A stretch of 64,000 nt of DNA from Nitrospira sp. GTDB lineage: Bacteria > Nitrospirota > Nitrospiria > Nitrospirales > Nitrospiraceae. The position numbers were made by a program, and so were the translations under genes. Positions 1 through 8,710 of this stretch are shown one piece after another. Location of the stretch: assembly GCA_018242685.1 (NCBI GenBank), contig JAFEBM010000012.1, positions 36,925 to 100,924 of the forward strand, written 5' to 3'. Position 1 is the first letter of the stretch; the number at the start of each line of letters is the position of its first letter. The notes beneath the pieces were generated by a model. It was not told the DNA's origin. It was given only the letters and a program-made list of their open reading frames with translations, and did no database searches.

Positions 1-137
1 CATAGAAACTGGAAGCAGATGGTTAGTCGGGAATTACACGATCGGGTAGACAGGCGAAGTGATGCCGGCGATCAACGAAACGACCGCCCGATAACAACAA
101 GATCCGCTCTCGATGATCGGCCTTCGGCGCCCCATGA

Positions 138-1394
138 CTAAAGATTGAGAACAGGAAACTTCGGCAGCGAGGTCTCATTGACGCCCGACAATTTGACGAC
201 CACATCGTAGAGCTGCTGCACTCGCTCTGCCTTGATCGGCTCGAAGCCGTGTCCCAAGATCGCGCGGTTGGCCGCATCCAGCAACGGCTTCATCTTCTGC
301 CATTCTCTGAGGAAGGCTTGGCCCAACTGATCGCCCAACCCGGCCAGCACACGAAATTGTGCTTGCAGCGGCAACTTGTATTTGCCGTCGATGTCTTCGA
401 GGTAACAAGTACGACAGGTCTCTTGAAGCGCTTGCGGAAGCTGTCCCGGCGATACATCCCAGCTTTTGATCTTGTGCGACTTATAGAGCCGGACTTGCGC
501 GAACGCCTCCAGCGCGCGAACAAGCGCGGTCATGGCGACTTCCGGATTATGTCCCGACAGGAGCCTTCTCGCGGCATGAGCCAGCAAATCCAAGGAGACA
601 AATTCTTTGACTTCAGCGGGATCAAGCACGAGTTTTTCGAGGAATCCCGCGTTCGCCTTGATGGGTGGTAGTACCGCCTTCAACCCAGATGGCCCGCCCC
701 ACAGCGAAGCCATCTCAAGGGCCTTGATGGCGGTCTTCAATTTCTCCCAGGCTTGGCGGTAATGAAACCGTTCCCACAATTCATAGCCCTCGGCCAAATC
801 CCTGAATGCTCGATACAGCGGCTTCTGCCCGCCACTTACTAATAGTTCTATGTCGTGAAACATTTTGGCGGCGCCGTGAAACAGGCCTCGGTTGAATAAC
901 TCACATCCCTCTCGACGCGACACCGTCCCCTGCTCATCCCATGGATTCGTCTGAGTCCAGACCAGCGTCTTGGAGCCCAACTCGACACGATCGCCCTCCA
1001 GACCTTCTCGCGCCTGAACCAGCTCGACTACCCGAGAGGTCCGAGGGAACGCCGCCAATGTGAGCGCGCCCGCCATCGCCGCTGTCGCTCCACTGAGATC
1101 CACGACCAGCTCTCCCGGCTGTACCTCCCATGTCCGTAAGAGATCCGGTAGGGACCGTGCAAGAGTCTGGTAAGTGGATGGGAACTCCGAAGCGTCCGCC
1201 AGCACGATCCAATCCCACCGCCTCGGCATCTGTTGGATCTTCGGTTGGACGTCCGACTCCACCAAGGTCTTGCTTCCTTCAGGCAACACGAAACACAAGA
1301 TATCCGGGTTGAGCCGGTTGATTGAGTAGACCGCCGACGCCGCGTCATCGACCAATGCGATCACGAGCGCCTTGATGGGTTGGTCTTGCGCCAT
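138..1394 (-). CDS. CARF-domain CRISPR-associated protein, Cas02710 (TIGR02710) family, probable HEPN RNase
   Basis: A 418-aa protein. The N-terminal ~130 residues look like a CARF domain, the sensor fold for cyclic oligoadenylate made by type III CRISPR complexes. The family's DxTGGT-K-M signature appears as VDLSGATAAM near residues 98-108, with GG changed to GA. The C-terminal part is helical and ends with NRAILGH, where R377 and H382 form an R-x4-H motif typical of HEPN ribonucleases. By family analogy it would be an accessory RNase switched on by a CRISPR second messenger. No cas10, cas7, cas1 or CRISPR array is visible, so here it is an orphan, although its left neighbour lies outside the window. 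It starts at ATG 1394. The family call rests on motif and length; substrate and activity are inferred. Confidence 0.75.
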   Translation of the reverse strand: MAQDQPIKALVIALVDDAASAVYSINRLNPDILCFVLPEGSKTLVESDVQPKIQQMPRRWDWIVLADASEFPSTYQTLARSLPDLLRTWEVQPGELVVDLSGATAAMAGALTLAAFPRTSRVVELVQAREGLEGDRVELGSKTLVWTQTNPWDEQGTVSRREGCELFNRGLFHGAAKMFHDIELLVSGGQKPLYRAFRDLAEGYELWERFHYRQAWEKLKTAIKALEMASLWGGPSGLKAVLPPIKANAGFLEKLVLDPAEVKEFVSLDLLAHAARRLLSGHNPEVAMTALVRALEAFAQVRLYKSHKIKSWDVSPGQLPQALQETCRTCYLEDIDGKYKLPLQAQFRVLAGLGDQLGQAFLREWQKMKPLLDAANRAILGHGFEPIKAERVQQLYDVVVKLSGVNETSLPKFPVLNL

Positions 1395-1540
1395 GGCGCG
1401 ACGACTATATCATCGCGTTCAGACTCATTCAATTCACTCCCGTTCAACCATACTCCTCTTGACGGCTCTTCGAATGAGCCCTAGACTTCGCAAAGATTCC
1501 CGAGATCGCATCAGTGTCTCTGGCACAGCGAGACTTTTCA

Positions 1541-1969
1541 ATGACCTGGTCGTACTGGTTGTTCATGGGATTAGTCCTTGCCGGCGCAGAAATGATTGCG
1601 CCGGCTGGATTCTATCTCCTGTTCTTCGGTATTGCGGCGCTGATCGTTGGCGCGCTGGCCGGTCTGGGTATCGTGCAGACTGCATGGCTGGAATGGCTGC
1701 TGTTCTCCATTCTGGCTGTCGTCTCGCTCCTGTTTTTCCGTGGCCCCTTGCTGCGAATGACCCAAAGCCCTCCGACTCATGCAGTGGACAGCATGGTAGG
1801 AGAATCGGCTACTCTACTTGACGATCTTCCTTCGGGACACACAGGCAAGGCGGAATTGCGCGGCACGACGTGGACTACCCGCAACGACGGGACCTCTCCG
1901 CTGGCCAAGGGCCAGCGCGCAATCGTGACAAAGGTGGACGGGTTAACGCTCTGGGTGAGATCAGAATAA
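1541..1969 (+). CDS. NfeD-like membrane protein
   Basis: A protein of about 142 aa with two to three hydrophobic segments in the first ~70 residues (from MTWSYWLF, including AGAEMIAPAGFY), followed by a soluble OB-fold-like tail (VGESATLLDDL to the end) typical of short NfeD proteins. A GTG at 1514 would add nine polar residues; ATG 1541 is preferred because it puts the first membrane segment at the N-terminus, although neither start has a strong Shine-Dalgarno. It lies 26 bp before an SPFH/stomatin gene. That nfeD-stomatin pairing is widespread, and the two proteins are thought to act together on membrane quality control. It is probably co-transcribed with the next gene. Confidence 0.85.
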   Translation: MTWSYWLFMGLVLAGAEMIAPAGFYLLFFGIAALIVGALAGLGIVQTAWLEWLLFSILAVVSLLFFRGPLLRMTQSPPTHAVDSMVGESATLLDDLPSGHTGKAELRGTTWTTRNDGTSPLAKGQRAIVTKVDGLTLWVRSE

Positions 1970-1995
1970 CGAATGCTATCAAACGAGGTGTAGGC

Positions 1996-2934
1996 ATGGA
2001 AGCTGGAACGTTTGTTCTCATCGTGTTGGCGCTGATCGTTGTCATCGCGATCGCGAAAACTGCCGTGGTCGTCCCTCAACAGAGCGCCTACGTCGTGGAA
2101 CGTTTAGGGAAATACAGTTCCACGCTTGATGCGGGATTCCACATTCTCGTGCCTTTCATCGACGCAGTCCGTTACAAGCACGTGCTAAAGGAAAGTGCCG
2201 TCGACATTCCCGAACAAGTGTGCATTACGCGCGACAATGTCCAGGTCCATGTCGACGGAGTTCTGTACATGAGGGTGCTTAATCCCGAGCGCGCGTCTTA
2301 CGGGATCAACAACTACCAGTTTGCGCTCACGCAATTGGCCCAAACGGCGCTGCGAAGCGAGATCGGCAAGATCGAGTTGGACAAGACCTTTGAGGCCAGG
2401 ACCACCATCAACGCGCAGCTTGTCAATGAATTGGACAAGGCGTCAGAACCCTGGGGCGTGAAAGTCCTTCGATACGAGATCAAGAACATCACTCCGCCGA
2501 ACGATGTGCTCAACGCAATGGAAAAGCAGATGCGCGCTGAACGGGAGAAACGCGCGCTGATTTTGTCGTCGGAGGGAGAGCGCGACGCCGCGATCAATCA
2601 GGCCGAAGGCGAAAAGCAGCAAGTGATCAAGGCGTCTGAAGCCAAGAAGCAGCAACAGATCAACGAAGCGGAAGGGGCTGCGGTTGCCATACTCGCCATT
2701 GCGCAGGCCACGGCCGACGGACTCCGCAAGGTAGCGGAATCCATCAAAGTCCCCGGAGGCCACGAAGCCGTGCAACTTCGCGTCGCTGAGCAATACATTG
2801 CCAAGTTCGGCGAACTCGCCAAGTCGAGCAACACATTGGTGCTTCCTGCCAACATTTCTGATGTCGGCTCGATGATCGCATTGGCGATGAACGCCGTGAA
2901 ACAGACCGGAACATCGGTTCCAGCAAAATCATGA
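1996..2934 (+). CDS. qmcA: SPFH/band 7 (stomatin-like, QmcA type) protein
   Basis: A 312-aa protein: one N-terminal membrane helix (FVLIVLALIVVIAIA), then an SPFH domain (VPQQSAYVVERLGKY onward) and a C-terminal Ala/Glu/Lys/Gln-rich coiled coil around EGERDAAINQAEGEK. This is the usual order for QmcA/stomatin proteins, which form oligomeric membrane scaffolds and often partner an NfeD protein. The start is ATG 1996, with a GAGGTG ribosome site just upstream; the longer open frame back to 1870 overlaps the nfeD gene and is not credible. A 9-bp stem-loop follows the stop. The family assignment is firm; the E. coli gene symbol is by analogy. Confidence 0.88.
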   Translation: MEAGTFVLIVLALIVVIAIAKTAVVVPQQSAYVVERLGKYSSTLDAGFHILVPFIDAVRYKHVLKESAVDIPEQVCITRDNVQVHVDGVLYMRVLNPERASYGINNYQFALTQLAQTALRSEIGKIELDKTFEARTTINAQLVNELDKASEPWGVKVLRYEIKNITPPNDVLNAMEKQMRAEREKRALILSSEGERDAAINQAEGEKQQVIKASEAKKQQQINEAEGAAVAILAIAQATADGLRKVAESIKVPGGHEAVQLRVAEQYIAKFGELAKSSNTLVLPANISDVGSMIALAMNAVKQTGTSVPAKS

Positions 2935-2936
2935 CG

Positions 2937-2964
2937 ATAAGACTGCGCTGTTTGACAGTCTTAT
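2937..2964 (+). terminator. Stem-loop after the SPFH gene
   Basis: ATAAGACTG and CAGTCTTAT form a perfect 9-bp stem around a 10-nt loop, beginning two bases after the stop codon. No strong T-run follows, so it may be a weak terminator or a processing site between this gene and gmhA. Confidence 0.5.
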
Positions 2965-2987
2965 ACGCATCATCCTAGAATCGCGCC

Positions 2988-3566
2988 ATGCAAGCACTTG
3001 TTGTGACGGCTTTTGCGGACAGCGCCCGGGTCAAACAGCAGTTCGCACAGGACCACGCCGATCGTATCGTGCAGGTCGCGACGCTCATCGCGAAAGCCTT
3101 CCAGAACGGCAATAAAGTCCTCCTCTTCGGCAACGGCGGGAGCTCGACCGACGCCGCGCACATTGCGGCGGAATTTGTCGGTCGATACAAGCGCGAGCGA
3201 GTGCCCTTGCCTGCCATCGCCCTGGCGACGGACATCGCCGCCATCACCTGCATCGCGAACGACTATGGGTATGAGGAATTGTTTGCCCGCCAGGTGCGGG
3301 CGCACGGCCGACCAGGCGACATCGCCATCGGCATCAGCACAAGCGGGAATTCTCCGAACGTGCTGAAGGGTGTCGAGGCAGCCCGCGACTGTGGCTTGAC
3401 CACGATTGCCTGGACCGGCGCCGGCGGTGGAAAGCTGGCCGGGTTGGTCGATTATCCCTTCATCGTCCCCTCTACAGTCACGTCTCGGATTCAAGAAAGT
3501 CACATCACGCTCGGCCACGTCTTGTGCGAACTGGTAGAGGATCACCTCCTTGGGAAAGCCTCCTGA
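2988..3566 (+). CDS. gmhA: Sedoheptulose-7-phosphate isomerase
   Basis: A 192-aa SIS-domain protein that converts sedoheptulose 7-phosphate to D-glycero-D-manno-heptose 7-phosphate, the first step of ADP-heptose synthesis for the lipopolysaccharide core. The phosphosugar loop GNGGSSTDAAH is at residues 48-58, with the metal or catalytic His58 and Glu62. A second SIS signature, GISTSGNS, is near 115, and a conserved C-terminal HITLGH is present. Length matches the family. It starts at ATG 2988. The next gene overlaps its 3' end by 17 bp, suggesting one transcript. The later pathway gene rfaE2 lies at 8.2 kb; rfaE1 and gmhB are not in the window. Confidence 0.93.
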   Translation: MQALVVTAFADSARVKQQFAQDHADRIVQVATLIAKAFQNGNKVLLFGNGGSSTDAAHIAAEFVGRYKRERVPLPAIALATDIAAITCIANDYGYEELFARQVRAHGRPGDIAIGISTSGNSPNVLKGVEAARDCGLTTIAWTGAGGGKLAGLVDYPFIVPSTVTSRIQESHITLGHVLCELVEDHLLGKAS

Positions 3567-4539
3567 TCGGACTCCCTCGACTCGGCCTCCCGCGTTGATC
3601 CCGCCGATCAATGCGTCTGACCTGAAGACGTATCCTCTGAAAAAACGACACAGCAAGGTCCGGCTCTCGGACTTGGCCGCACCGTGGAAACGCGGGGGAT
3701 CTTTCTCGACATTCTATTCCCGCCTCCCCGACATCTTGGCGGTCAGGACCTTGCGGGCCGTCACCCAGGCTATTGTGAAGGCGCATCGCAGGCGCCGCCC
3801 GGTCATCATGGGGATCGGCGCCCATGTGATCAAGGTGGGGCTTTCCCCGATCATCACCGACTTGATGGAACGACGTATCATCACAGCAGTCGCCATGAAC
3901 GGGGCGGGAATTATTCACGATTTCGAATTGGCTCTCATGGGGCACACCTCTGAAGAAGTCGATGCCGAGATCGACGAGGGTCGATTCGGCATGGCGGAGG
4001 AAACGGGACGCATCCTCAATGAAGCCATCGTCCGAGGCGCGAAAGACGGCCAGGGGTTGGGCGAGGCTATCGGGCAGTACATGAACCAAACAGCGCATCA
4101 ATTCCCGAATCGCGCCGTCAGTATCCTATCCACGGGCGCGCGACTCGGCATTCCGGTGACGGTGCATGTCGCAGTCGGGACCGACATTATCCACATGCAT
4201 CCTGCGGCGGACGGCGCAGCCATCGGAGCCACTTCTCTCCTGGACTTCAGGCGTCTGACCGCCGTCGTCGCCGGTATGGAAGGCGGCGTCTATCTGAACG
4301 TCGGCTCGGCTGTGATCCTTCCGGAGGTGTTCTTAAAAACACTGTCGTTAGGAAGAAATCTGGGCCATCCGATCGCCGACATTACGACCGTGAACATGGA
4401 CTTTCTCTCCCATTACAGGCCGCAGACCAACGTCGTGCGGCGACCCACACAAAAAGGCGGGCAAGGCTATTCCTTGACCGGTCACCACGAAATCATGTTG
4501 CCGTTGCTGGCGGCGGCCGTGCTGGAGGAACTGAGATGA
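3550..4539 (+). CDS. Conserved protein of unknown function, possibly deoxyhypusine-synthase-like
   Basis: A 329-aa protein not recognised with confidence. The body is alternating alpha/beta with glycine-rich turns: MGIGAHVIKVGLSP near 94, MNGAGIIHDFELAL near 116, HVAVGTDIIHMHP near 215. These look like nucleotide- or phosphate-binding loops in a Rossmann-like fold, and faintly recall bacterial deoxyhypusine-synthase-like proteins, which I could not confirm. A TTG start at 3550 lies about 8 bp after an AGAGGA ribosome site and overlaps gmhA; a TTG at 3595 is the alternative. The 3' end overlaps the SprT-like gene by 4 bp (ATGA). The tight gmhA linkage hints at a sugar-phosphate or envelope role, but this is inference. 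Confidence 0.75.
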   Translation: MGKPPDRTPSTRPPALIPPINASDLKTYPLKKRHSKVRLSDLAAPWKRGGSFSTFYSRLPDILAVRTLRAVTQAIVKAHRRRRPVIMGIGAHVIKVGLSPIITDLMERRIITAVAMNGAGIIHDFELALMGHTSEEVDAEIDEGRFGMAEETGRILNEAIVRGAKDGQGLGEAIGQYMNQTAHQFPNRAVSILSTGARLGIPVTVHVAVGTDIIHMHPAADGAAIGATSLLDFRRLTAVVAGMEGGVYLNVGSAVILPEVFLKTLSLGRNLGHPIADITTVNMDFLSHYRPQTNVVRRPTQKGGQGYSLTGHHEIMLPLLAAAVLEELR

Positions 4540-5117
4540 CACCAGCCCCCGCCACTCCTGGCCTTTCGCCACCCCTTTCATCCGAAGGGCTCCAGGCTCG
4601 TTGGCAACACCTGAACGCACAGTACTTTGCCGATTCCCTCAGACCGATCGATATCGTCTGGAGTCAGCGCCTGACCGCCTCGGTCGGGATGTTTACCTGC
4701 CGGAAGGGGTCAAAGACATTCTCCCCTCTCGCCATGGCGAACAGTCGTCGCGAAATCCGCCTGTCGCTCCCGCTGTTTGAACAGCTCGCCGCACGGACAC
4801 CGTACGCGGAACAGGAGCTACTCAACACCTTGGCGCATGAAATGATCCATCAATGGCAGTTCGATGTGCTGAAGCGTCGACCGGATCATGGCCTGGAGTT
4901 TCTGCGGAAGATGACCCAGATCAATCGATCAGGGGAAGTGGCCGTGACGACGTACCACTCGCTGGAGAAGGAAGTGATTGCCTTATCCAAATTCGTCTGG
5001 AGATGCCGGGACTGCGGGCGTCTCTATCGGCGGCACCGAAGAACGATCCAACCAAAGCGCCACCACTGCGGTGCCTGTCGAGGCTCGTTGCAAGAGCTCG
5101 TGCACCGACCCAACTGA
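4536..5117 (+). CDS. SprT-like zinc metalloprotease domain protein
   Basis: A 193-aa protein with a SprT-like fold. The zinc-protease motif HEMIH is at residues 101-105 with a third likely ligand at His118 (RPDHG), matching the HExxH...H arrangement. A C-terminal zinc ribbon follows, with CRDCG and CGACRG pairs. The family includes eukaryotic Spartan, which degrades DNA-protein crosslinks; bacterial members are mostly uncharacterised. The start ATG overlaps the preceding stop by 4 bp, so translation is probably coupled. It is the last gene of the gmhA group. The family is clear; the substrate is unknown. Confidence 0.85.
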   Translation: MTPAPATPGLSPPLSSEGLQARWQHLNAQYFADSLRPIDIVWSQRLTASVGMFTCRKGSKTFSPLAMANSRREIRLSLPLFEQLAARTPYAEQELLNTLAHEMIHQWQFDVLKRRPDHGLEFLRKMTQINRSGEVAVTTYHSLEKEVIALSKFVWRCRDCGRLYRRHRRTIQPKRHHCGACRGSLQELVHRPN

Positions 5118-5267
5118 TCGAGGATCGTCCCAAGCCCTACCTGACTCATGCCGTAGATTCATCACTCCGATCAGCCGGACCGATTGGGCCTAGCAGAGTG
5201 CCGGAGCAATTGACGCTCGAATTGAATTGACGTGGCGAGGGAAGGAATGTCTGATGGGGAATGCGTG

Positions 5268-8060
5268 CTAGGCGGCTTCTTGGCTTTTGTCCTGCTCAGA
5301 ACGTTCGTGCCCCTGAGTGACTCGGCCCAAGACTCCGGCCAGCGCGTCTACCGAAATAGGTTTTGAGAGATAGTCGTCCATTCCCGCTGCGAGACACTGT
5401 TCACGGTCTCCCTGCATGACGTTGGCCGTCATGGCGATAATCAGCACATGATGGGGAGTTCCGGGCGCCTCCAGTTCCCGAATGAGGTTTGTCGCTTCAA
5501 ACCCATCCATCTCCGGCATCTGGCAATCCATGAACACCGCATCATAACGAATGCGAGACACTGCTTCGACCGCCTCACGCCCGTTGGCTACCACGTCAAC
5601 TCGATACCCCAACCGCTGGAAGAGGCGAGCGGCCACTTTTTGATTGATGATGTTATCCTCGGCCAGGAGAATACGGAGATCCACCTTAGCCTCGGTTTCA
5701 GCAAGGGTATACCGTGTAATGAGCGGTGACGACTCCCTCCCTGCCGGCATGCCTGGGGCAACGGGACGTGGTGTGATGACAGCGACGAGACAATCGTGCA
5801 ACTGTCGCTCACGAATCGGCTTGGTCAGGTAGGCCGCCAATCCCGCTTCCTTGGCCCTCTTCGCATCTCCCCGTCGACCGAACGAGGTGAGCAACACAAG
5901 TCTGGTATCACTTCCTTCACCTCCTGCCTTGATCACACGTGCCAACTCGATCCCATCCGTCGGACTCATATCCACATCCAGAAGCGCAAGAGCGAACCGC
6001 GGTTGCCCGTCCCGACCGCTCAGAACAGCCACCGCCTCGGAGCCGCTGTGGACCAGTGTGGGTTGCATTCCCCATTTCTTCGTCATCAGCTCCAACATCC
6101 TTCGATTAACCGCTTTATCATCCACGATCAAGATGCGGAGACCTGCCAACAGGGCGGCAGAGGCATCGGCACGGCGGGAGCCGGCAGCCTGTTTGCCCAG
6201 ATTCACCGTAAACCAGAAGCAGCTCCCTTCTCCAACCCGGCTCACCACCCCGATCGTTCCTCCCATCATCTCGACAAGACGTTTGCAAATCGCAAGACCA
6301 AGGCCTGTTCCACCATACTTCCTCGTCGTGGATCCATCGGCCTGGCTGAACGACTGAAACAGCCGTTCACAGGCTGGTTCGGAGATCCCGATCCCGGTGT
6401 CCGTGACCGCGACGCGAATCGTCGCTTCCTCCCTCGATTGAGCCTCAACCGTCACCTCCACCACCACATCTCCGCTGTGGGTAAACTTGACGGCGTTGGC
6501 CGTCAAGTTCATCACGACCTGCCGGAGACGACCCGGATCGCCACGCAGATTTCGAGGCACATCGGCGTGAAAGAGACAGGCCAGATTGAGCCCTTTGGAT
6601 GACGCGCGTTCCGCCACAAGGTCCAAGGATTCTTCGATGGCAAGACGAAGATCGAATTCGATCACCTCCAAATCCAGTTTTCCTGCTTCGATCTTGGAAA
6701 AATCGAGAATGTCGTTGATGATCGTCAGCAAGTGGTTGCCGCAAGTCCGAACGGTTTCAGCATAATCACGCTGCTCATCCGTCAGTGAGGTCTCCAGCAA
6801 AAGCCCTGTCATCCCGATCACACCATTCATCGGTGTCCTGATCTCGTGACTCATAGTCGCCAAGAACGACGACTTGGCCTCGGTGGCGGCTTTGGCTTCC
6901 CTCAATGCGGCATCCAGCTGCTGATTGATATGCTCCAACTGCTGCGCATAGTCCTTCAGCGCTTGCTCCGCTTCTTTCCGTCTCGTGATGTCTCGGATAA
7001 ATGCGTTGAAGCTGACGGCCCCCTCGACGGATAACGGCGTCATGGCGATTTCTACCGGAAATTCCCGGCCGTCACGCCTGAGACCGATCATTTCGACCAG
7101 CCTGTTTGAGAGGAGTTCATCTCCGGGTTGAAGAAGCCGCTGAACATACTCGCGATAGCTGAGGCGATGGGACGGTGGAAAGATAGTGTCGGCGACATCC
7201 CGCCCGATCACCTCACGCGCAGGCCATCCGAAAATCTGTTCGGCCTGGGCATTCCACTCGGTAATTCGGCCTGTACCATCCATCGTCATCACCGCGTCGA
7301 AGGCTGTGTCGATCATCAGGCTGGTGCGGGCTTCATTCTCATGCAACGCCGCTTCCACTTCAGTTCGTTCGACGAAAAGCCCGATCTGCCTTCCGACTGT
7401 GCCCAAGGCCCTCAGTAAATCCTCATCCTCGGCCTGAGGCTCGCTGCTGAAGAGCTCCACGACGCCATAGACGTTCGCCCTCAGCCAAATTGGAAAGGCG
7501 CAGGCCGCATGCAGCGTTCCCGTCGCTCGGATAGATCCATACGCAAACATGGGGTCTCTTGCCACATCCTCCACCCACAGCGGCTCGCCGCGGGTCCAAC
7601 AGCGACCCGGCAGATTGACCCCTGCGGTCTGGTCCTCCTGCCCACTTCTTCTCAGAAAATCCTGCATCACCGTTGTATCGACCGACCAGCCATGTGTGCA
7701 CATAATGGTTCGCCGGTCGTCTTGCACTCGCCAGAACAAACCGGCATACCAACCGAGATTCACGACGATTGCTTGGAGGAGGTCGGGGACCGCTTGCTCG
7801 ACGGTAGTAGCGTCTGCGAGCACTTTTGCCACGGCATGCTGGAGAGCTTGGCGCCGATCCAACATACTCCGGAGCCTCTGCTCGTTTTCCTGGAATCGAA
7901 TTCGTTCATTCTCCGAGCGAGTCCTTTCGGTCCGTGCTCGTCGGGATGCCTGTACAAGGAAGAAAGCCAAAGGAGCGACCAGCAGAACATTGATCGCTGC
8001 AATGATCCAAAACATACTCGCCCCATCCACAACCACTGTCCACTCTCCGAACACACCCAT
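5268..8060 (-). CDS. Hybrid sensor histidine kinase with GAF, PAS, kinase core and two receiver domains
   Basis: A 930-aa protein. In order: an N-terminal membrane helix (~16-38), a coiled linker, a GAF-like domain (~90-235), a PAS domain (~245-365, GRITEWNAQAEQIFGWP), a second coiled linker, HisKA with the phospho-acceptor His near residue 404 (MSHEIRTPMNG), an HATPase domain (~505-625, with GTGLGLAICKR), receiver 1 (acceptor Asp near 695 in LLDVDMSPTDG) and receiver 2 (Asp near 845 in MDCQMPEMDG). This is the BarA/RcsC-like phosphorelay layout, but with no Hpt domain, so a separate Hpt protein must pass the phosphate on. No response regulator or output gene is adjacent; the signal is unknown. 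It is divergent from rfaE2 across a repeat-bearing intergenic region. Confidence 0.93.
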   Translation of the reverse strand: MGVFGEWTVVVDGASMFWIIAAINVLLVAPLAFFLVQASRRARTERTRSENERIRFQENEQRLRSMLDRRQALQHAVAKVLADATTVEQAVPDLLQAIVVNLGWYAGLFWRVQDDRRTIMCTHGWSVDTTVMQDFLRRSGQEDQTAGVNLPGRCWTRGEPLWVEDVARDPMFAYGSIRATGTLHAACAFPIWLRANVYGVVELFSSEPQAEDEDLLRALGTVGRQIGLFVERTEVEAALHENEARTSLMIDTAFDAVMTMDGTGRITEWNAQAEQIFGWPAREVIGRDVADTIFPPSHRLSYREYVQRLLQPGDELLSNRLVEMIGLRRDGREFPVEIAMTPLSVEGAVSFNAFIRDITRRKEAEQALKDYAQQLEHINQQLDAALREAKAATEAKSSFLATMSHEIRTPMNGVIGMTGLLLETSLTDEQRDYAETVRTCGNHLLTIINDILDFSKIEAGKLDLEVIEFDLRLAIEESLDLVAERASSKGLNLACLFHADVPRNLRGDPGRLRQVVMNLTANAVKFTHSGDVVVEVTVEAQSREEATIRVAVTDTGIGISEPACERLFQSFSQADGSTTRKYGGTGLGLAICKRLVEMMGGTIGVVSRVGEGSCFWFTVNLGKQAAGSRRADASAALLAGLRILIVDDKAVNRRMLELMTKKWGMQPTLVHSGSEAVAVLSGRDGQPRFALALLDVDMSPTDGIELARVIKAGGEGSDTRLVLLTSFGRRGDAKRAKEAGLAAYLTKPIRERQLHDCLVAVITPRPVAPGMPAGRESSPLITRYTLAETEAKVDLRILLAEDNIINQKVAARLFQRLGYRVDVVANGREAVEAVSRIRYDAVFMDCQMPEMDGFEATNLIRELEAPGTPHHVLIIAMTANVMQGDREQCLAAGMDDYLSKPISVDALAGVLGRVTQGHERSEQDKSQEAA

Positions 8061-8083
8061 AGCTCAGGTTGTCGGCCCGTCGA

Positions 8084-8115
8084 GTCCGTTATGTGCTCTA
8101 TCGGTCCGTTATGTG
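8084..8115. repeat. Two 12-bp direct repeats 20 bp apart upstream of the histidine kinase gene
   Basis: GTCCGTTATGTG occurs at 8084-8095 and again, identical, at 8104-8115. The 20-bp period is about two helical turns, so a protein could bind both copies on one face. They lie 24-55 bp upstream of the kinase start and 110-140 bp upstream of rfaE2, in the divergent spacer. An operator role is inferred. Confidence 0.5.
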
Positions 8116-8150
8116 ATGACTTGAGGTTCATACCAGGAGTGCGCTGAAAC

Positions 8151-8213
8151 ACCGTGCACTTCAGGAATAGCACGGCGCTTTTTCCGTGTAGCCGACAGCA
8201 CGGCGTGCACGGT
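8151..8213 (+). promoter_or_regulatory. Imperfect long inverted repeat just upstream of rfaE2
   Basis: ACCGTGCAC (8151-8159) and GTGCACGGT (8205-8213) are perfect 9-bp complements flanking a GC-rich interior that has its own CACGG/CCGTG pairing. The element ends 11 bp before the rfaE2 ATG and could fold into a leader hairpin or act as a terminator or attenuator. It matches no riboswitch class known to me. Confidence 0.4.
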
Positions 8214-8224
8214 ATGATGGAGCC

Positions 8225-8707
8225 ATGACCACAAAGGTGTTGCCCCGCGATCAACTCCTCTCCATACTTTCCAGTGAACGGGCAAAGGGGAAGCGGATCG
8301 TGTTCACAAACGGCTGTTTCGACCTGATGCATGTCGGACATACCCGGTATCTGCAGGCGGCCAGAGCCCTCGGAGATGTCTTGGTCGTTGGTGTCAACAG
8401 TGACGCCTCGGTCCGTACGCTGGACAAGGCATCCGATCGACCGATTGTGCCTGAGGCCCAACGGGCAGAGGTGCTGGCAGCCTTAAGCTGTGTGGATTAT
8501 GTGGTCATTTTCGACGAATCGGACCCCCTTCAGCTCATTACGGCCGTTCAACCGGATGTCCTGGTCAAGGGCGGAGATTGGATGATCGACCGGATCATCG
8601 GCCGCGAAATTGTCGAAGCTCGTGGAGGGGTGGTCAAGACGGTCCCGCTTGTCCCCGGCATGTCGACCACAGGACTTCTTCAACGCATCCGATCAACCGC
8701 GAAGTAA
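8225..8707 (+). CDS. rfaE2: D-glycero-beta-D-manno-heptose 1-phosphate adenylyltransferase
   Basis: A 160-aa stand-alone cytidylyltransferase-type domain corresponding to the C-terminal half of E. coli HldE. It transfers AMP to heptose 1-phosphate to form ADP-heptose for lipopolysaccharide. The HxGH nucleotide site is HVGH at residues 36-39, after [16 protein letters not shown] and the IIGREIVE tail are conserved. The start is ATG 8225 with GGAG upstream. mfd follows three bases after the stop, so the two are probably co-transcribed. The kinase half (RfaE1) is not nearby. It acts with gmhA at 3.0 kb. Confidence 0.92.
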   Translation: MTTKVLPRDQLLSILSSERAKGKRIVFTNGCFDLMHVGHTRYLQAARALGDVLVVGVNSDASVRTLDKASDRPIVPEAQRAEVLAALSCVDYVVIFDESDPLQLITAVQPDVLVKGGDWMIDRIIGREIVEARGGVVKTVPLVPGMSTTGLLQRIRSTAK

Positions 8708-8710
8708 TGC

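Noticed and set aside
23..277. 84-codon minus-strand frame at the left edge
   Set aside because: It lies mostly inside the CARF gene in another frame and is Arg/Ser-rich.
7509..8147. Long plus-strand frames opposite the histidine kinase
   Set aside because: They are antisense shadows of a well-supported domain-bearing gene.
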